Below are positions 1 to 10,480 of a stretch of DNA of 64,000 nt, one piece after another (positions within the stretch are counted from its first letter, which is position 1; each line of letters begins with the position of its first letter). The DNA is from Achatina immaculata. Lineage: Eukaryota > Mollusca > Gastropoda > Stylommatophora > Achatinidae. The stretch lies in assembly GCA_009760885.1 (NCBI GenBank), contig CM019701.1, positions 14,294,282 to 14,358,281 of the forward strand. Direction: 5' to 3'. The position numbers were made by a program, and so were the translations under genes. The notes beneath the pieces are model-generated. The model searched no databases. It had not been told where the DNA came from and worked only from the letters and a program-made list of their open reading frames with translations.

Positions 1-246
1 GTCATTGTGGTGGTGGTGGCAGTGGTGGTGATCATGGTGGTGGTGGTGGTGGTCATGGTGGTGGTGGTCATGGTGATGGTGGTGGTCATGGTCATGGTGG
101 TAGTGGTGGTGGTCATAGTGGTGGTGGTCATGGTGGTGGTGGTCATGGTGGTGATGGTCATGGTGTTCGTGATGATTATGGTGGTGGTGGTCATGGTGGT
201 GGTGGTCATGGTGGTGATTATCATGGTGGTGATGGTGGTGTTCATG
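1..246. repeat. GGT/CAT-rich simple-repeat array
   Basis: Runs of ggtggtggt are punctuated by catggtggtg and tcatggtggt. The stretch begins at the window edge, so its full length is unknown. The plus strand is strongly G-rich and reads as a valine/methionine string in one frame, which reflects composition and not coding. Plus-strand G-quadruplex formation is conceivable but the runs are mostly GG. Confidence 0.9.
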
Positions 247-479
247 TCAATTCTGAAAAAAGAAGCTGAAAACTGTAGCTTATGGACATTCTAAGAAAGA
301 CTCCGTACGAATGTTAACAAATGAGGAGCTTTATTTTGCCTAAGTTTTCATGATATAAAAATAATTTACTTCAACATCAGAAGTGATGAAATGTCTTGTG
401 ATTTTTTTTCTCATAGATATCTCTGAAATTTATTTCTCTCAATATATTCTAAAATAATGTTACATTCTTAACACATCTA
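247..479. other. AT-rich DNA, nothing recognised
   Basis: Unique-looking AT-rich sequence between the GGT array and the satellite. It would be downstream intron or flank of the minus-strand EGF gene. I found no phase-1 exon with good splice sites here. Confidence 0.5.
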
Positions 480-1360
480 ATTTAAACTGAAATATACAGA
501 GCAGAGAAGCCAGTCTAAACTGACACTGATAAAATACATAAAATTAAAAAAACTGATAATGACTGAACAAGCTAACAAATGACATAAAAAAAGAACTGAG
601 ATGCTAGCATACAGTATCATAAACAGAAACAAGAAAGGAACATAAAGAGACATCAATCAAATTGTCATTAGCTAACCAAAGTGACATGAATAGAACAAAA
701 AAATTAACTTAAAGGGAAATAAACTGACCAGTTAAAGTAACCTAAAAAGTGACACTGACAGAACAGAGAATATAACCTAAAATTATATAAACAGAACACA
801 GAAACTAACCTAAAGTGACAAGAATTGAACAGTCATAAACTATACTAAAATTACACAAACTGAACATTCATAAACTATTTTTAAAAAATGACATAAACTG
901 AACAGATAAATTAATCTAGACTGACATAAGCAGAACAGAAAATATAGCCTAAAGTGACATAGACTGAATGGCTAGCCAACCTAAAGTGACAAATAGGACA
1001 GAGAAACTAATCTTCTCGGCCTTTTGGCTAAAATCAAAGTGCAGTTCTGCGCTCTGTAGAATCTACACTTTGATCGTTTATTTTGGAACAAATGAGATGC
1101 TTGAGGCCTGCCCTGCACATTATGCAGGGGGTAAGGTCCACATCTCATTAAGGATGGACCCGGTTTGCAGTACCACTGAGTCACAGCCGGTTGTTTTCAT
1201 CGTCTAAAAAAAAAAAAACTAATCCAAAGTTCTAAAGTGATACAGACAGAACAGTTAAATACTCCCTCCCACTCACACACAAAAACAAAAAACAACATAG
1301 AACTGACAAACTAACCTAAACTGATGTAAATAGAACAGAGAAATGACACACCAGACCCTG
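480..1360. repeat. Degenerate ~40-bp satellite (aacctaaagtgacat type)
   Basis: Variants of 'ctaacctaaagtgacataaactgaacagag' recur many times with substitutions and length drift from about 480 to 1360. The U2-like sequence at 1010-1215 sits inside it, and satellite units resume directly on its far side. The degeneracy suggests an old array no longer being homogenised. Confidence 0.75.
1010..1215 (+). ncRNA. Retroposed U2 snRNA-like sequence with A-tail
   Basis: The first 25 or so bases match the 5' end of U2 snRNA (ttctcggccttttggctaa, with the 'gc' of AUCGC missing). A U2 stem-loop IV-like block follows at about 1158-1192 (cggtttgcagtacca, compare U2 ggtattgcagtacct), and 'tattttgg' at about 1079-1086 resembles the Sm site. 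Between these, 1033-1041 pairs perfectly with 1066-1074, 1091-1099 with 1141-1149, and 1111-1117 with 1123-1129. The branch-point-pairing GUAGUA is not conserved (gcagtt). It ends in A12 and is flanked by the 9-bp direct repeat aaactaatc (1004-1012 and 1216-1224), so it arrived by retroposition. It could be a U2 pseudogene, a copy of a diverged U2-like RNA, or a member of an snRNA-headed SINE family. Confidence 0.7.
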
Positions 1361-1539
1361 TCAGGGTCAGCCTCCTGACAGCCACACTCATGTCACAGAA
1401 AATGTCAACAATTTTGTCATTAACTGTAGCATTCCTCAAGTTGTGGCACCTGTCATTGCCATTCAGCTGAATGTTGAAGCTGTGCAGAACACCTTATATC
1501 AAAATGAAATGAACAGATAATCAGAGGGTTAATCACATG

Positions 1540-2000
1540 AAACACTTTAAAATGAATGCGTCTTCATCATCAGGTGCTGGCAAGGTGGCCATGCTTCTCT
1601 ACAGGTCTTGGACCTTGATATTTTTGTGCCATCATGATAAACTGTCCATGATCTTTTTGTTTTTTCTCTCTTGGTCTTCTGCTGCCTCTCTTCCCATTTA
1701 TCTTCCCTGTTGTTATTGTGTTTTCAAGCCCCTTCTCTTCTCATTATATGTCCAGTGAATGATGACCGGCTTCTTCTTATGGATTTAATTAAATTCTTAT
1801 CTACGTTTGCTTTTCTCAGACATTCTCTGTTTGTCATCTTAGCTGTCCATGGTATTCTTAATGTTCTTCTGAGAAACTGCATTTCTGCTGCTTCTAGTGA
1901 TCTCTGCATTGATCTGTTCATTGTCTATGACTCACTTCCATAGAGCAGAACAGATTCAATGTAGCATTTTAGAACTCTCTGATGTTCAGTGATAGAGATG
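1540..2000 (-). pseudogene. LINE family B, 3' fragment of reverse transcriptase
   Basis: The minus strand reads the C-terminal region that follows the RT domain in this LINE family: an 'AAEMQFLRRTLRIPWTAK' block, then a FTGHIMRREG-like stretch, with frame breaks afterwards. The same protein is better preserved at 48633-48986. It is 5'-truncated and degenerate. Confidence 0.75.
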
Positions 2001-2097
2001 CATTGCACAAGATGTTTTTCATTTGTTTGAAAGCCATCTTGGCTTGCCATATTTTCTCTCTACAGATCCAAATTGCTCAACTTCTGTTTCTATCTTT

Positions 2098-2157
2098 ATT
2101 CTGTATCTAGTTCTTCTGTATCTAGTTCTTCTGTATCTAGTTCTTCTGTATCTAGTT
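2098..2157. repeat. 15-bp tandem repeat, four units
   Basis: Four nearly perfect units of ttctgtatctagttc. They lie directly upstream of the LINE E 3' fragment. Confidence 0.9.
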
Positions 2158-2383
2158 GGGACATGTGCTCCAAATGACTGACAACTCACTACCAAAAATA
2201 GCACTAAGATGGATATCACAGGGGAACAGAAGTAATGGTAGACCAAAAGAGACATAGAGAAGAACAACAGAGAGGATGTTGAGCAATAGAGGGCACAACT
2301 GGACAAGAGCGGAAAAAAAAGGCAAAGGACAGGCATTTGTGGAAAACCCTTGCAGAAGCCCCATTTGCCCTGGGCAATTAAGG

Positions 2384-2437
<54 letters not shown>
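2158..2437 (+). pseudogene. LINE family E 3' end with (GA)n tail
   Basis: The plus strand reads a diverged LINE C-terminal segment (TDNSLPKIALRWISQGNRS, then GRPKE) ending in AEALYA-like residues. A long (GA)n tract at about 2389-2437 follows directly. A second copy at 53530-53790 has the same order and again ends in GA repeats, so the microsatellite is probably this family's 3' tail. Confidence 0.7.
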
Positions 2438-2439
<2 letters not shown>

Positions 2440-3357
2440 GTTCTTCTCATAATAATTCTCAATAATAATTTCGTTATATGACATGAAAGGCATATCTTCA
2501 TTCTTTTTGGGCTCCTGGCTTCTTTGGTACAGTTCATAGACTAGTTTACTTCTATACACTTTAGTCCAATCTCTCCTATATAGCTTAATTCAGTGGTTCC
2601 CCAAGTGAATAATACTGCTCTGTTTCCACCTTTCCCAAGGGAAGTGGATCAAGGGCAGTGAGGGAAAATGAAGTGGCGGAGGACATCACAGCTAAATGAG
2701 GTGACTGTTTGCGTGTGTGTAATTACGTGACCATTAAAGATGTGACCTAGTAGACTAGGGGATGGCCGTATTAACAAACTGGAGTAAGCCAACTGGTGTC
2801 TGTGGTCAGATGCAGCCTTCAGTTTTATTAAACAGGTCGGTCAATGGTTCATCCAAACTTCTGAATTAATAATCCATTTCTTACATCTCAGAAAACTGGA
2901 TAACATAGCAAAAACTACATTCCTCACGACTGTTCAAATACAAAGTATGTAAGAACCTTGTTATAGATCAACTAGTCTACTGACCATCCACAAAAATATA
3001 TGAAGATCTTTTGAACTACAGTAAAGGAAAACTGTACTGGGACATGAACGTGATCAGAAACAAATGCTACAATTGCCACTTATGCTAAATAATTATTTCT
3101 TATTCTACAAGTGTATCTTGATTTTATTATGTCACTTTGCTCATGGGACACTTTTTTTACATTTCCGGTCCACTATTAATTAAATAGGTTTACCCACTCC
3201 TGATGTAGTACATTCATTTTCTTCATTATTTAATTTATTCTGCTCTTATATGAAATATATCACATAACAATCAAATTAAAATCCTACAATAAAAAAAAAG
3301 TGGAAGAGTAGAGTAAAATGAAATAAAAATTTAAAAAATTAGACTGCATAAACATAC
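2438..3357. other. Unassigned AT-rich DNA beside the EGF gene
   Basis: No clear exon, RNA or repeat recognised. By position it should be intron or downstream DNA of the minus-strand EGF gene, whose next exon is expected to start in phase 1. I could not find it here. Confidence 0.4.
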
Positions 3358-3519
3358 CAGAATTGTTGACACTTAACCTAAACCAATAAAATGGAAGCCC
3401 CCTATCAAAGTTGATTGATAGCTTCTTGAAAGCTGGATTGGAATTGCAAGTTGAGTCATTTCCATCTCTCAACCATGCTGGAACATTAGGCATGAAAGGT
3501 GACAACTGGATAATATCTC
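3358..3519 (-). CDS. EGF gene exon 4, possible galactose-binding-like domain start
   Basis: 162 nt, phase 1 at both ends. The acceptor follows ...TTTTAACAG and the donor is TTCTG/GTATGTT. The translation holds WLRDGNDSTCNSNP and FKKLSINFD, a pattern like the 'DGn...W..vdlg' start of F5/8-type or fucolectin-type beta-sandwich domains. That domain assignment is tentative. Confidence 0.7.
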
Positions 3520-6500
3520 CTGTTAAAATAAATAAATACATTTTTTTAATGGAAAATTTTATCTTTTTTTCTGTCATCAGTTGTGTTAATAAACTGCAGA
3601 CATTTGGTTTCATATCTTCAAAAAAATGCTCACAGTTTATAAATTCTAGACAATGTATAAGGCAGAAGTGGATAAGCTGATGTAGTCTCTTAGATTGAAC
3701 ACTAAGTTATACCCCCCTTCCATGGCTATCCAGATGCATAGAGATTAGACATTCACCACAGGCATTGGAGGATATGGATTCAAATCCTATCAGAAGAGGC
3801 AGGGACTTTTTTTTCTCCTGAATCCTCCAGCAATAAATTCCCCCAGTCTCTAGGTAGCGGGACTGAACATCTTTGTGTGTTGTAGCATGTGTTTAACATC
3901 CCTTGACAGCTGTAAATCACACACAAAAAAAAGAGTTGGCCAGACATTTGTTGCCTGGGCAATACTCTAGGAAAAATCTACGCATACAAATTGTTGCTGG
4001 TGCCTGGAGTGCTATTCTGCCAATGACACCCATTATGAAGTGGTAAATGGAAATAGTGGCTGAATGGACAGGGGAGTGTCCTGACTGTGATGAAGCCTTT
4101 TCTGAACAATGATATAACAAAGCCAGAAGCTGAGGATTGGACAGGATAAATGCACATGTGCAGAAATCCTCCTTGAAAGGATAAGACTGAAGTGCCTATG
4201 GAAATATATGGAATCCACTTCTGGAAGAACTATCATCCATCTCTAACAATAACACGGTAACATTTTATGCACTACTAGCTGAAATGACTAAATGCAACTT
4301 GAACAATTTCCTCTGCAACTGATATTTGAAATGCATATTTCACAATATTTTCATGTACTTTATTCAGCAGCCGCCTGGTTAGCTGAGTGGTTACGTGCTC
4401 AGTTTACTAATTTGGTGGTACCGGGTTCAGTCCCAGCAGTGGGATTTTTCTGGTACACACCAAAAAAGACCCTAAAAATGGGTTCCAGAGAAATCTGGGA
4501 AGGTAAATGCTGCCAGGCGTGATACTGACCACATCACACTTTATGTGCTGAAGGTCATGGAAAATACAGGCCTAACACCATATTCCTCAATATGCCTTAA
4601 TGGCATGGAAACGGGAATTTTACATTTACCTTTTACTTTATTTAGAACTCTTGTCATAATACAGTCTGTTATTGCTTAGGTTTGTGTTGTTCCAAGTTGT
4701 TACACTTAGCAGCAACAAGAAAGAAATATATATACTTCCTCTAAAATGGGCACATGACTCTCATGATAGGGAAATCATCTTCGAAAAAAAAAACATCTAT
4801 CTGCAAGCTGAGGCATACCAGAGTATACTGTACACATCAGTGTAGCCTGGGGATAACAAGATGCACATGTCAAAATACAAAAACTGGTCCCGTGAAAATA
4901 AAATGGGGTTCTGCATGAGGCAGAAGCAAAGAAATACTTATTAGTTCACTTTAAAAAACTCAGCAATTTAATTCACATCATGTGACAGAGAATGTTCAAT
5001 AAATTCAGATCTAATATCTTCTAATTCTGCATCACAGTATAAGTGACATACCATACTGGCATGCTGGACCAAAATAACCAATCTTGCACTTAGAACCACT
5101 GATACACTGACCAGACCGGTCACATTTATAGTCCGTACACAGACACTGATATTGGCAGTTGAATCCAAACCATTCTGGCTCACACTCTGGTAGAAGAACT
5201 GTAAAACAAATAAACAAATTTCCAAAACTGGTGACAAAACTTGCAGTTTTTGTTAAAAGAGAAGCTGATACATGGTTGTATCACACCAGAAACACAATAT
5301 AGGTCAAGAAAAGAGAAGCTGATATGGTGAAATCACACCAGAAATATGCTGGTCAAGAAGCTGAGAAACTCAGATTTAACCTGAAACACAGAACTGGTGA
5401 AGAAAAGGAAAGCTAAGATGGTGATTATCACACCATTAATACAATACTAGTAAAGATTATGTATTGCAAACACATATCACTCTTGCTAACAATATGTTTT
5501 ACCATCACAGCCAGATCAGTGGGGTAGGGATTAGCATGTTCCATGCAAAGGTGAACCTGTCTGAGAAGCCTAATTATTAGGTTCTCTCCAGGGTATAAAA
5601 CAAACATGACAACACATTCAAACTACAAAAGAGCAACAGTTAATAAACTCTGTCTTTAAACATCATCATCATCATAATATAGCCTTGGGAAAATTGAAAT
5701 ATATTGCAGTTATCTAAATATCCCCTTAAAAAAGACATGTCCAAAGCTGCTATTTAACTTCAGTCATTTCATAATTAGCACACATGAAAATGGTAAAAAT
5801 AAACCTACTAGTTTGACAAGTTAAGCCAGAGTACCCATTCTGGCACCTAGCACCGTTGATACAGCGACCACGTCTGTCACATTGCTGCCTTTCACAGTGG
5901 CAGTTATGCTCACAGAATGCTCCAAACTTTCCGCTAGGACATTCTGTGGGTCAAAGAAGGAAAGCATCATAAATGTCTGTATATTCAAACAAATAATACA
6001 TGTCTATATTTTTTATCTTTACTAATGCTCAGTTAATGAACATTAGAGAGCTGTATTAGCACAGTGGATTAGTCACTCGCTCACTGACCAGGCAACTCAG
6101 TTTTGATTTCCATTAACCACAGTGGCTGTCAGATCATGGCTCACAAAAAAAAAACTCCCAGGGTTCACCCAACCTCAAGAAAAAGTGAGTACCAGGGTTA
6201 ACGCTTTGGGAAGGAAGAGGAATGACACTGCTAGCTGTGAAGTTTGCACTGATAGCAACTAGTCAGCAGTTTCTTGCCAACTGCTAGGTAGCAGAGCACT
6301 TATGGTTTGACCACGTGCAACTGACAGGATGTGGTTTCTCAGTGAGTCTTAACTTAAAACAAAGGATCAAATCTCATCCATCACCCCCCCCCCCCCCCCC
6401 ATTATCAGGTGCCACCGAGCACATGAATCAAATCGAAATCCCTTCTTCACAAGGTATCACTTATGGACCTGTCTGATGTGCAGTGATAATAATATTGTAA

Positions 6501-6594
6501 AGAGAGTTTTACCTGCACTTCCATGTGTGATCAGAAACATTAGAAAGCTCAGCACTAAACATTTTCCCGTCAGAGAGCAGATCACAGTGACCAT
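3358..6594 (-). CDS. Secreted or surface EGF-like protein (partial, four exons)
   Basis: Spliced model join(6594..6513, 5943..5809, 5198..5052, 3519..3358) on the minus strand. Every junction is GT/AG and every intron is phase 1; lengths 82, 135, 147 and 162 nt give 175 residues to the last donor. Residues 1-27 look like a signal peptide (hydrophobic CLVLSFLMFLI, then THGSA). Two EGF-like modules with eight cysteines each follow, spaced like laminin-type or MEGF-type EGF repeats, one per exon. The fourth exon encodes a different domain (AWLRDGNDSTCN) that may start a galactose-binding/fucolectin-like module. The frame stays open at the final donor, so the gene continues beyond the left edge. 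Multi-EGF proteins of this type are usually receptors or secreted lectin-like proteins; the ligand is unknown. The exon structure is well supported, the family name is inference. Confidence 0.8.
3700..3870 (+). repeat. tRNA-derived SINE copy
   Basis: Box A-like tgcatagagattag is followed by a box B match (ggattcaaatcc) at about 3776-3787, with a SINE-like body after it. It lies in an intron of the EGF gene and is antisense to that gene. Confidence 0.5.
4370..4625 (+). repeat. tRNA-derived SINE, gcctaacacc-body family
   Basis: The head resembles a tRNA: ttagctgagtggtta (box A) and gggttcagtccc (box B). The body reads gggttccagagaaatctgggaaggtaaa ... catcacact ... cctaacaccatat ... cttaatggcatg-aaacggga. 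The same body recurs at 14511-14900 (two pieces), 23440-23740, 36620-36770 and 45900-46145, so this is a multicopy family with more than one tRNA-like head. Intronic and antisense to the EGF gene. Confidence 0.8.
5052..5198 (-). CDS. EGF gene exon 3, second EGF-like module
   Basis: 147 nt, phase 1 at both ends, acceptor ...TTTTACAG, donor TATG/GTATGTC. It encodes eight cysteines from CEPEWFGFNC to YFGPAC, one complete laminin-type EGF module. Confidence 0.85.
5240..5465. repeat. Short imperfect tandem repeat in EGF gene intron
   Basis: About three and a half diverged copies of a unit containing aagagaagctgata...ggt...tcacaccagaaa. Units are roughly 60-70 bp with indels. Confidence 0.55.
5809..5943 (-). 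CDS. EGF gene exon 2, first EGF-like module
   Basis: 135 nt, phase 1 at both ends, acceptor ...GACCCACAG, donor ACTA/GTAGGTT. It encodes CPSGKFGAFC...CHC...C...C...C...GYSGLTC, eight cysteines. Confidence 0.85.
6040..6340 (+). repeat. Probable tRNA-derived SINE, degenerate
   Basis: Starts with a tRNA-like stretch (tagcacagtggattagtcac...gttttgatttcc). The body's ggaaggaagagg and gaccacgtgcaactgacagg look repeat-like, but I found no second clear copy of this body. Located in EGF gene intron 1. Confidence 0.35.
6384..6400. repeat. Poly-C run
   Basis: About 17 consecutive C residues. Similar runs occur near 44649-44662, 45484-45497, 46182-46190 and 47521-47535. The exact length in the assembly is unreliable. 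Confidence 0.85.
6513..6594 (-). CDS. EGF gene exon 1, signal peptide
   Basis: The ATG at 6594 opens 27 codons plus one base before donor GCAG/GTAAAAC. It reads MVTVICSLTGK, then a hydrophobic core and THGSA, a convincing secretory signal with cleavage near the exon end. An out-of-frame ATGTGA lies just upstream, and I chose this start because it alone gives the signal peptide in the correct phase. Confidence 0.75.
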
Positions 6595-7028
6595 CACATA
6601 CAGTGAGAAAACCTGTGGCAGTCAATCATAGATCGTGGAGAAGGAGGCAAAACAAAACCAGAAATTGCAAAATAAAATGAGCTATAATGGCTTTCATTGA
6701 ATTTTAATGATCTGATTATCTCCCAGTAGGTGCAAGTTTGGGTTGTTTGAAGATCTTGATATATAAGCTTCAAGCTGGATAGAAAGTAGACGTACCTATG
6801 AATAAAACTTCTAAACTGGTTCCATCGCATCCGGGATCCATATCTTACTGGCCAGGTTAAAGCATTGTAACAGCCTGTTTCCCAGAGTGCCATGGGGAAA
6901 TAGAACTAGATATCTGCCAGGTCTGGACTGCTTGCTCCAAAATCTTGTTCATTCTTCAAGAATGGTCATCTTAATTCCCAGCATTCCTTGACAATATAAG
7001 TCAAGAGACAGAGCTCCTGCATTACTGT
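6595..7028. other. Putative upstream region of the EGF gene
   Basis: Lies between the EGF gene start codon and the 3' end of LINE A. It should hold the promoter and 5' UTR. No TATA box or other element is convincing by eye. Confidence 0.35.
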
Positions 7029-7617
7029 ATACTGATGTCATTCATTTGCATGTTCCTTGTGGAACTTTGCCTTCCTAACAGCACTCCTGCAGGCCTCCCG
7101 GTTCTGAACAAGATGGCCCCCTGCTGATGCATCCATCTGCAGATCATCTATGATGTCTTGCAGTCATCTTCGTTTTGGTCTTCCTTTCTTTCTTTTTCCC
7201 GTTATGTACCCTTCCAAGACGGTCTTCTCTAGATTATCATGACATTTAATGTGTCCAAAATATTTAAGTTTTCTCTCTTTAGTCCTCTTTACTAGCCAGC
7301 CTTCTCCAATATTAAGTTCTTGTAGTATGGATATATTTGTTCTTTTTTGTGTCCATGACATTTGAAGAACTCTTCTGTTGCATTTACGTTCAAGGGCATT
7401 CATCTATTTCTCAGCTGTTTTGTTAAGTGTCCAGGTCTCACAGGCATATGTTGCGATGGGAAAGATACATGCCCTTAAAAATATTATTTTTGTGGTTCTG
7501 TAGATTCTTTAGTTGTTTTACTTTCTGAAGAGCAATAGATGTCCTAATTTTAATTTCCATCAGTGTATCTCCATTATTAGTTAGTAGTGATCCAAGATAT
7601 TCAAAACTCTCCACTTC

Positions 7618-8087
7618 TTACAGTTTGATACATATTTTAACTGCCTTGTTTGTTTTGTCAGTTGTCATCAGTTTAGTTTTCTTCACATTAAGATAGAGGT
7701 TTTGCTCTTCGCCATTCTTACGGACTGACATAATTAGTTTTTCTATTCCTTTTTGTGTTGTGGACAGTAATACTGTGTCATCAGCATATCTAATTTCTGG
7801 TATTTCATAACCTCCAATTGTTATGGCATCGTAATATTCTTTGTCTACATCTTCTCTAACATTCCTCATTATATTTTCAGTATACAAGTTAAATAAGTAA
7901 GGCGACACTATGCACCCCTGATGGACCCCTTGTTTAATGTCAAACCAAGTTGTTGTTTCACCATTTATTCTTACTGCTGCTTGTTGGTTTCATATACAGC
8001 AGTGATGTTAACTGTATCAAATGTGTTGGAAATCCATTTTTTCCATTATTTCCCAAAGTTTCTGGTGTTGTACACAATCAAATGCCT
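7618..8087 (-). pseudogene. LINE A reverse transcriptase, C-terminal half
   Basis: Contains KAFDCVQHQKLWE, then after frame breaks TWFDIKQGV, SPYLFNLYTENIM, the catalytic YADD box (IRYADDTVLLST) and LYLNVKKTKLM. The KAFD motif is severed from its N-terminal half by the nested copy starting at 8099. Confidence 0.8.
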
Positions 8088-8098
8088 TTGAGTAGTCT

Positions 8099-8701
8099 CA
8101 TTCATTCCTTTGCATGTCCCTTGCGGAACTTTGCCTCCCAAACAGCACTCCTGTAGGCCTCTCGGTTGTGAGCAAGATGGCCTGCTGCTGCTGCATCCAT
8201 TTCCAGATCATCAACGATGTCTTGCAGCCATCTTCGTTTCGGTCTTCCTCTTTTTCTTTTTCCCATTATGTATCCTTCCAATACGGTCTTCTCTAAATTA
8301 TCATGACGTTTAATGTGGCCAAAATATTTAAGTTTTCTCTCTTTAATCCTCTTTACTAGCCAGCCTTCTTCAATATTAAGCTCTTGTAGTATAGATATAT
8401 TTGTTCTTTTTTGTGTCCACGATATTTGGAGAACTCTTCTATAGCATTTACATTCAAAGGCATTTATGTGCTTCTCAGCTGTTTTGTTAAGTGTCCAGGT
8501 CTCACAGGCATATGTTGCGATGGGAAAGATGCATGCCCTTAAAAATCTTATTTTTGTGGTTCTGTCTGCTCCTCTCCACAGATTCTTTATTTGTTTTACT
8601 TTCTGAAGAGCAATAGATGTCCTCCTTTTAATTTCCCGCATTGTATCTCCATTATTAGTTAGTAGTGATCCAAGATATTCAAAACTCTCCACTTCTTCCA
8701 G
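8099..8701 (-). mobile_element. Nested 3' copy of LINE A inside LINE A
   Basis: 603 bp flanked by the 11-bp direct repeat ttgagtagtct (8088-8098 and 8702-8712). It covers only the 3' part of the element, coding EYLGSLLTNNGDTMREIKRR through GRPKRRWLQDIVDD, and ends in gaatgaatg-type sequence on the minus strand. Removing it with one repeat copy rejoins FIDYS to KAFD of the host element. The reading frame of the insert is intact for about 196 codons, so it is fairly young. Confidence 0.92.
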
Positions 8702-8712
8702 TTGAGTAGTCT

Positions 8713-9300
8713 ATAAAGGATAAATATAGATTCACATTAAACTCTCTGCATTTATCTATTATTAATCTTATATTGAATATATGATCTCTTGATCCTCTTC
8801 CTTGCCTGAAACCAGCTTGGACCATATTGACTTCTTCTATTTTCTTACGAAGTCTACCCATTATGATTTTTAACAGAATTTTACTGGCATGACTAATCAG
8901 GGCAACAGTTCTGTACTTTGTGCATAATTTCAGGTTACCTTTTTTTGGTAGTGGTATGAATACAGTTCTTTTCCATTCTTTTGGCCAAATACCTGAATGC
9001 CATATCTTTTTACATAGTGCATGATAGATTGTTGCACATTCCTTTCCTCCTGCTTTAATAAGTTCAGCTGTTATTTCATCACATCCTGGTGATTTATCAT
9101 TTTTTCAGATTCTTTATTGCCCATAAAACTTCTTCAATTGTCAGTTCGGGTTCTTTCTCCTCCAATAATAATTCACACTGTTGATTTCTGCTTTCACGGT
9201 CAGTTGTTTCATACATTCCTCTGCAATATTCCTTCCATCTTTATAGAATTTTCTCTGTCTCTGTCAAGTTTTTCCCCATCTCATCACAAATTACATTTAA
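8713..9300 (-). pseudogene. LINE A reverse transcriptase, N-terminal half
   Basis: On the minus strand it reads EEKEPELTIEEVL..., SPGCDEITAELIKAG..., KKIWHSGIWPKEWKRTVF, PLPKKGNLKLC and FRQGRGSRDHIFNIRL, typical of RT motifs 0-2. Stops and frameshifts occur. Confidence 0.75.
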
Positions 9301-9385
9301 CTTAGATGTGACATTTCTCGTCAATGTCTTCATTTCTTTAAACATTTCACTATCTCTTCCACACTTCTGATGTCCTTCTATTCTT

Positions 9386-10480
9386 TCACAACAATCTTGT
9401 ATGTATTATTTTTTGTCTTTTCTTATGTTTCTTTGTACTTCTTTTGCTAAATTTCCCTGCAACATGTCCTTCATCTTCTGCTCTTTCTGTACCAATCTTT
9501 GCATTAAAATTCCCCATTATTAGTACAATATCATTTTTCCGTACCTGGTCTATCATCATTTGCAGTGTATTATAAAAGTCTTCTACTTTCTCTTCTTCTG
9601 CTGCTGATGTAGGTGCATACATCTGGATGATTGTTAAATTTCTAGGAGTGCCCTTAAGTCTGACTGTGAAGATTCTATCACTTACTGGATTGTAACCTAG
9701 TAATGCTTTTGATGTTGATTTGTCCAAGTAAAAAGCCACTCCATTTTTTCCTCCTAATTCTCCACCAGAGTATATAAAGATATTATCATTCTCACTCTTG
9801 AAGCGCCCTGATCCTTTCCATCAATGTTCGCAGATTCCCAAAATGTGTATCCCCGTTCTTTTCATCTCGTCACTTATTATTTGATACTTCCCCTCATACA
9901 TACTTCTTACATTCCATGTCCTACTCTTATTTTCCTTTTTAGTTTGATGCAAGGGTTTTCCTTAGTAACACCATCAGGATTTTGTCCATCATCACAATTA
10001 CTAGTACTGACCTCTGTCTCACACTCTTCCCCAGATCTATCTGACCTGTGGGCCTCACCACCAGATCTTTTCCCTATCTGACTTTCCATGTTGCTGTTTG
10101 GGTTTCTTGGTATATTTCCAGAAGATAGTTTACCATTGCTTTCCTTCCAGGCAGTGACTGTACCAATCTTTGCATTAAAATTCCCCATTATTAGTACAAT
10201 ATCATTTTTCCGTACCTGGTCTATCATCATTTGCAGTGTATTATAAAAGTCTTCTACTTTCTCTTCTTCTGCTGCTGATGTAGGTGCATACATCTGGATG
10301 ATTGTTAAATTTCTAGGAGTGCCCTTAAGTCTGACTGTGAAGATTCTATCACTTACTGGATTGTAACCTAGTAATGCTTTTGATGTTGATTTGTCCAAGT
10401 AAAAAGCCACTCCATTTTTTCCTCCTAATTCTCCACCAGAGTATATAAAGATATTATCATTCTCACTCTTGAAGCGCCCT
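9386..10480 (-). pseudogene. LINE A endonuclease domain, present twice by duplication
   Basis: Two overlapping endonuclease readings (9386-9739 and 9907-10410) share MAFYLDKSTSKALLGYNP, SDRIFTVRLKGTPRNLTIIQ, YAPTSAAEEE and NFNAKIGT. The second is the 671-bp downstream copy. Mollusc and insect gene sets often label this APE-type domain 'craniofacial development protein 2-like'; here it is plainly a LINE domain. Confidence 0.8.

Noticed and set aside
7..294. Val/Met-rich 95-codon frame
   Set aside because: Direct translation of the GGT/CAT simple repeat.
4370..4450. Functional tRNA gene
   Set aside because: Boxes A and B are present, but the cloverleaf is not complete and a SINE body follows; it recurs elsewhere with the same body.
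9386..10410. Host gene 'craniofacial development protein 2-like'
   Set aside because: The matching motifs are the APE endonuclease of LINE A, followed by RT in the same element. The database-style name is a known mis-annotation of LINE fragments.
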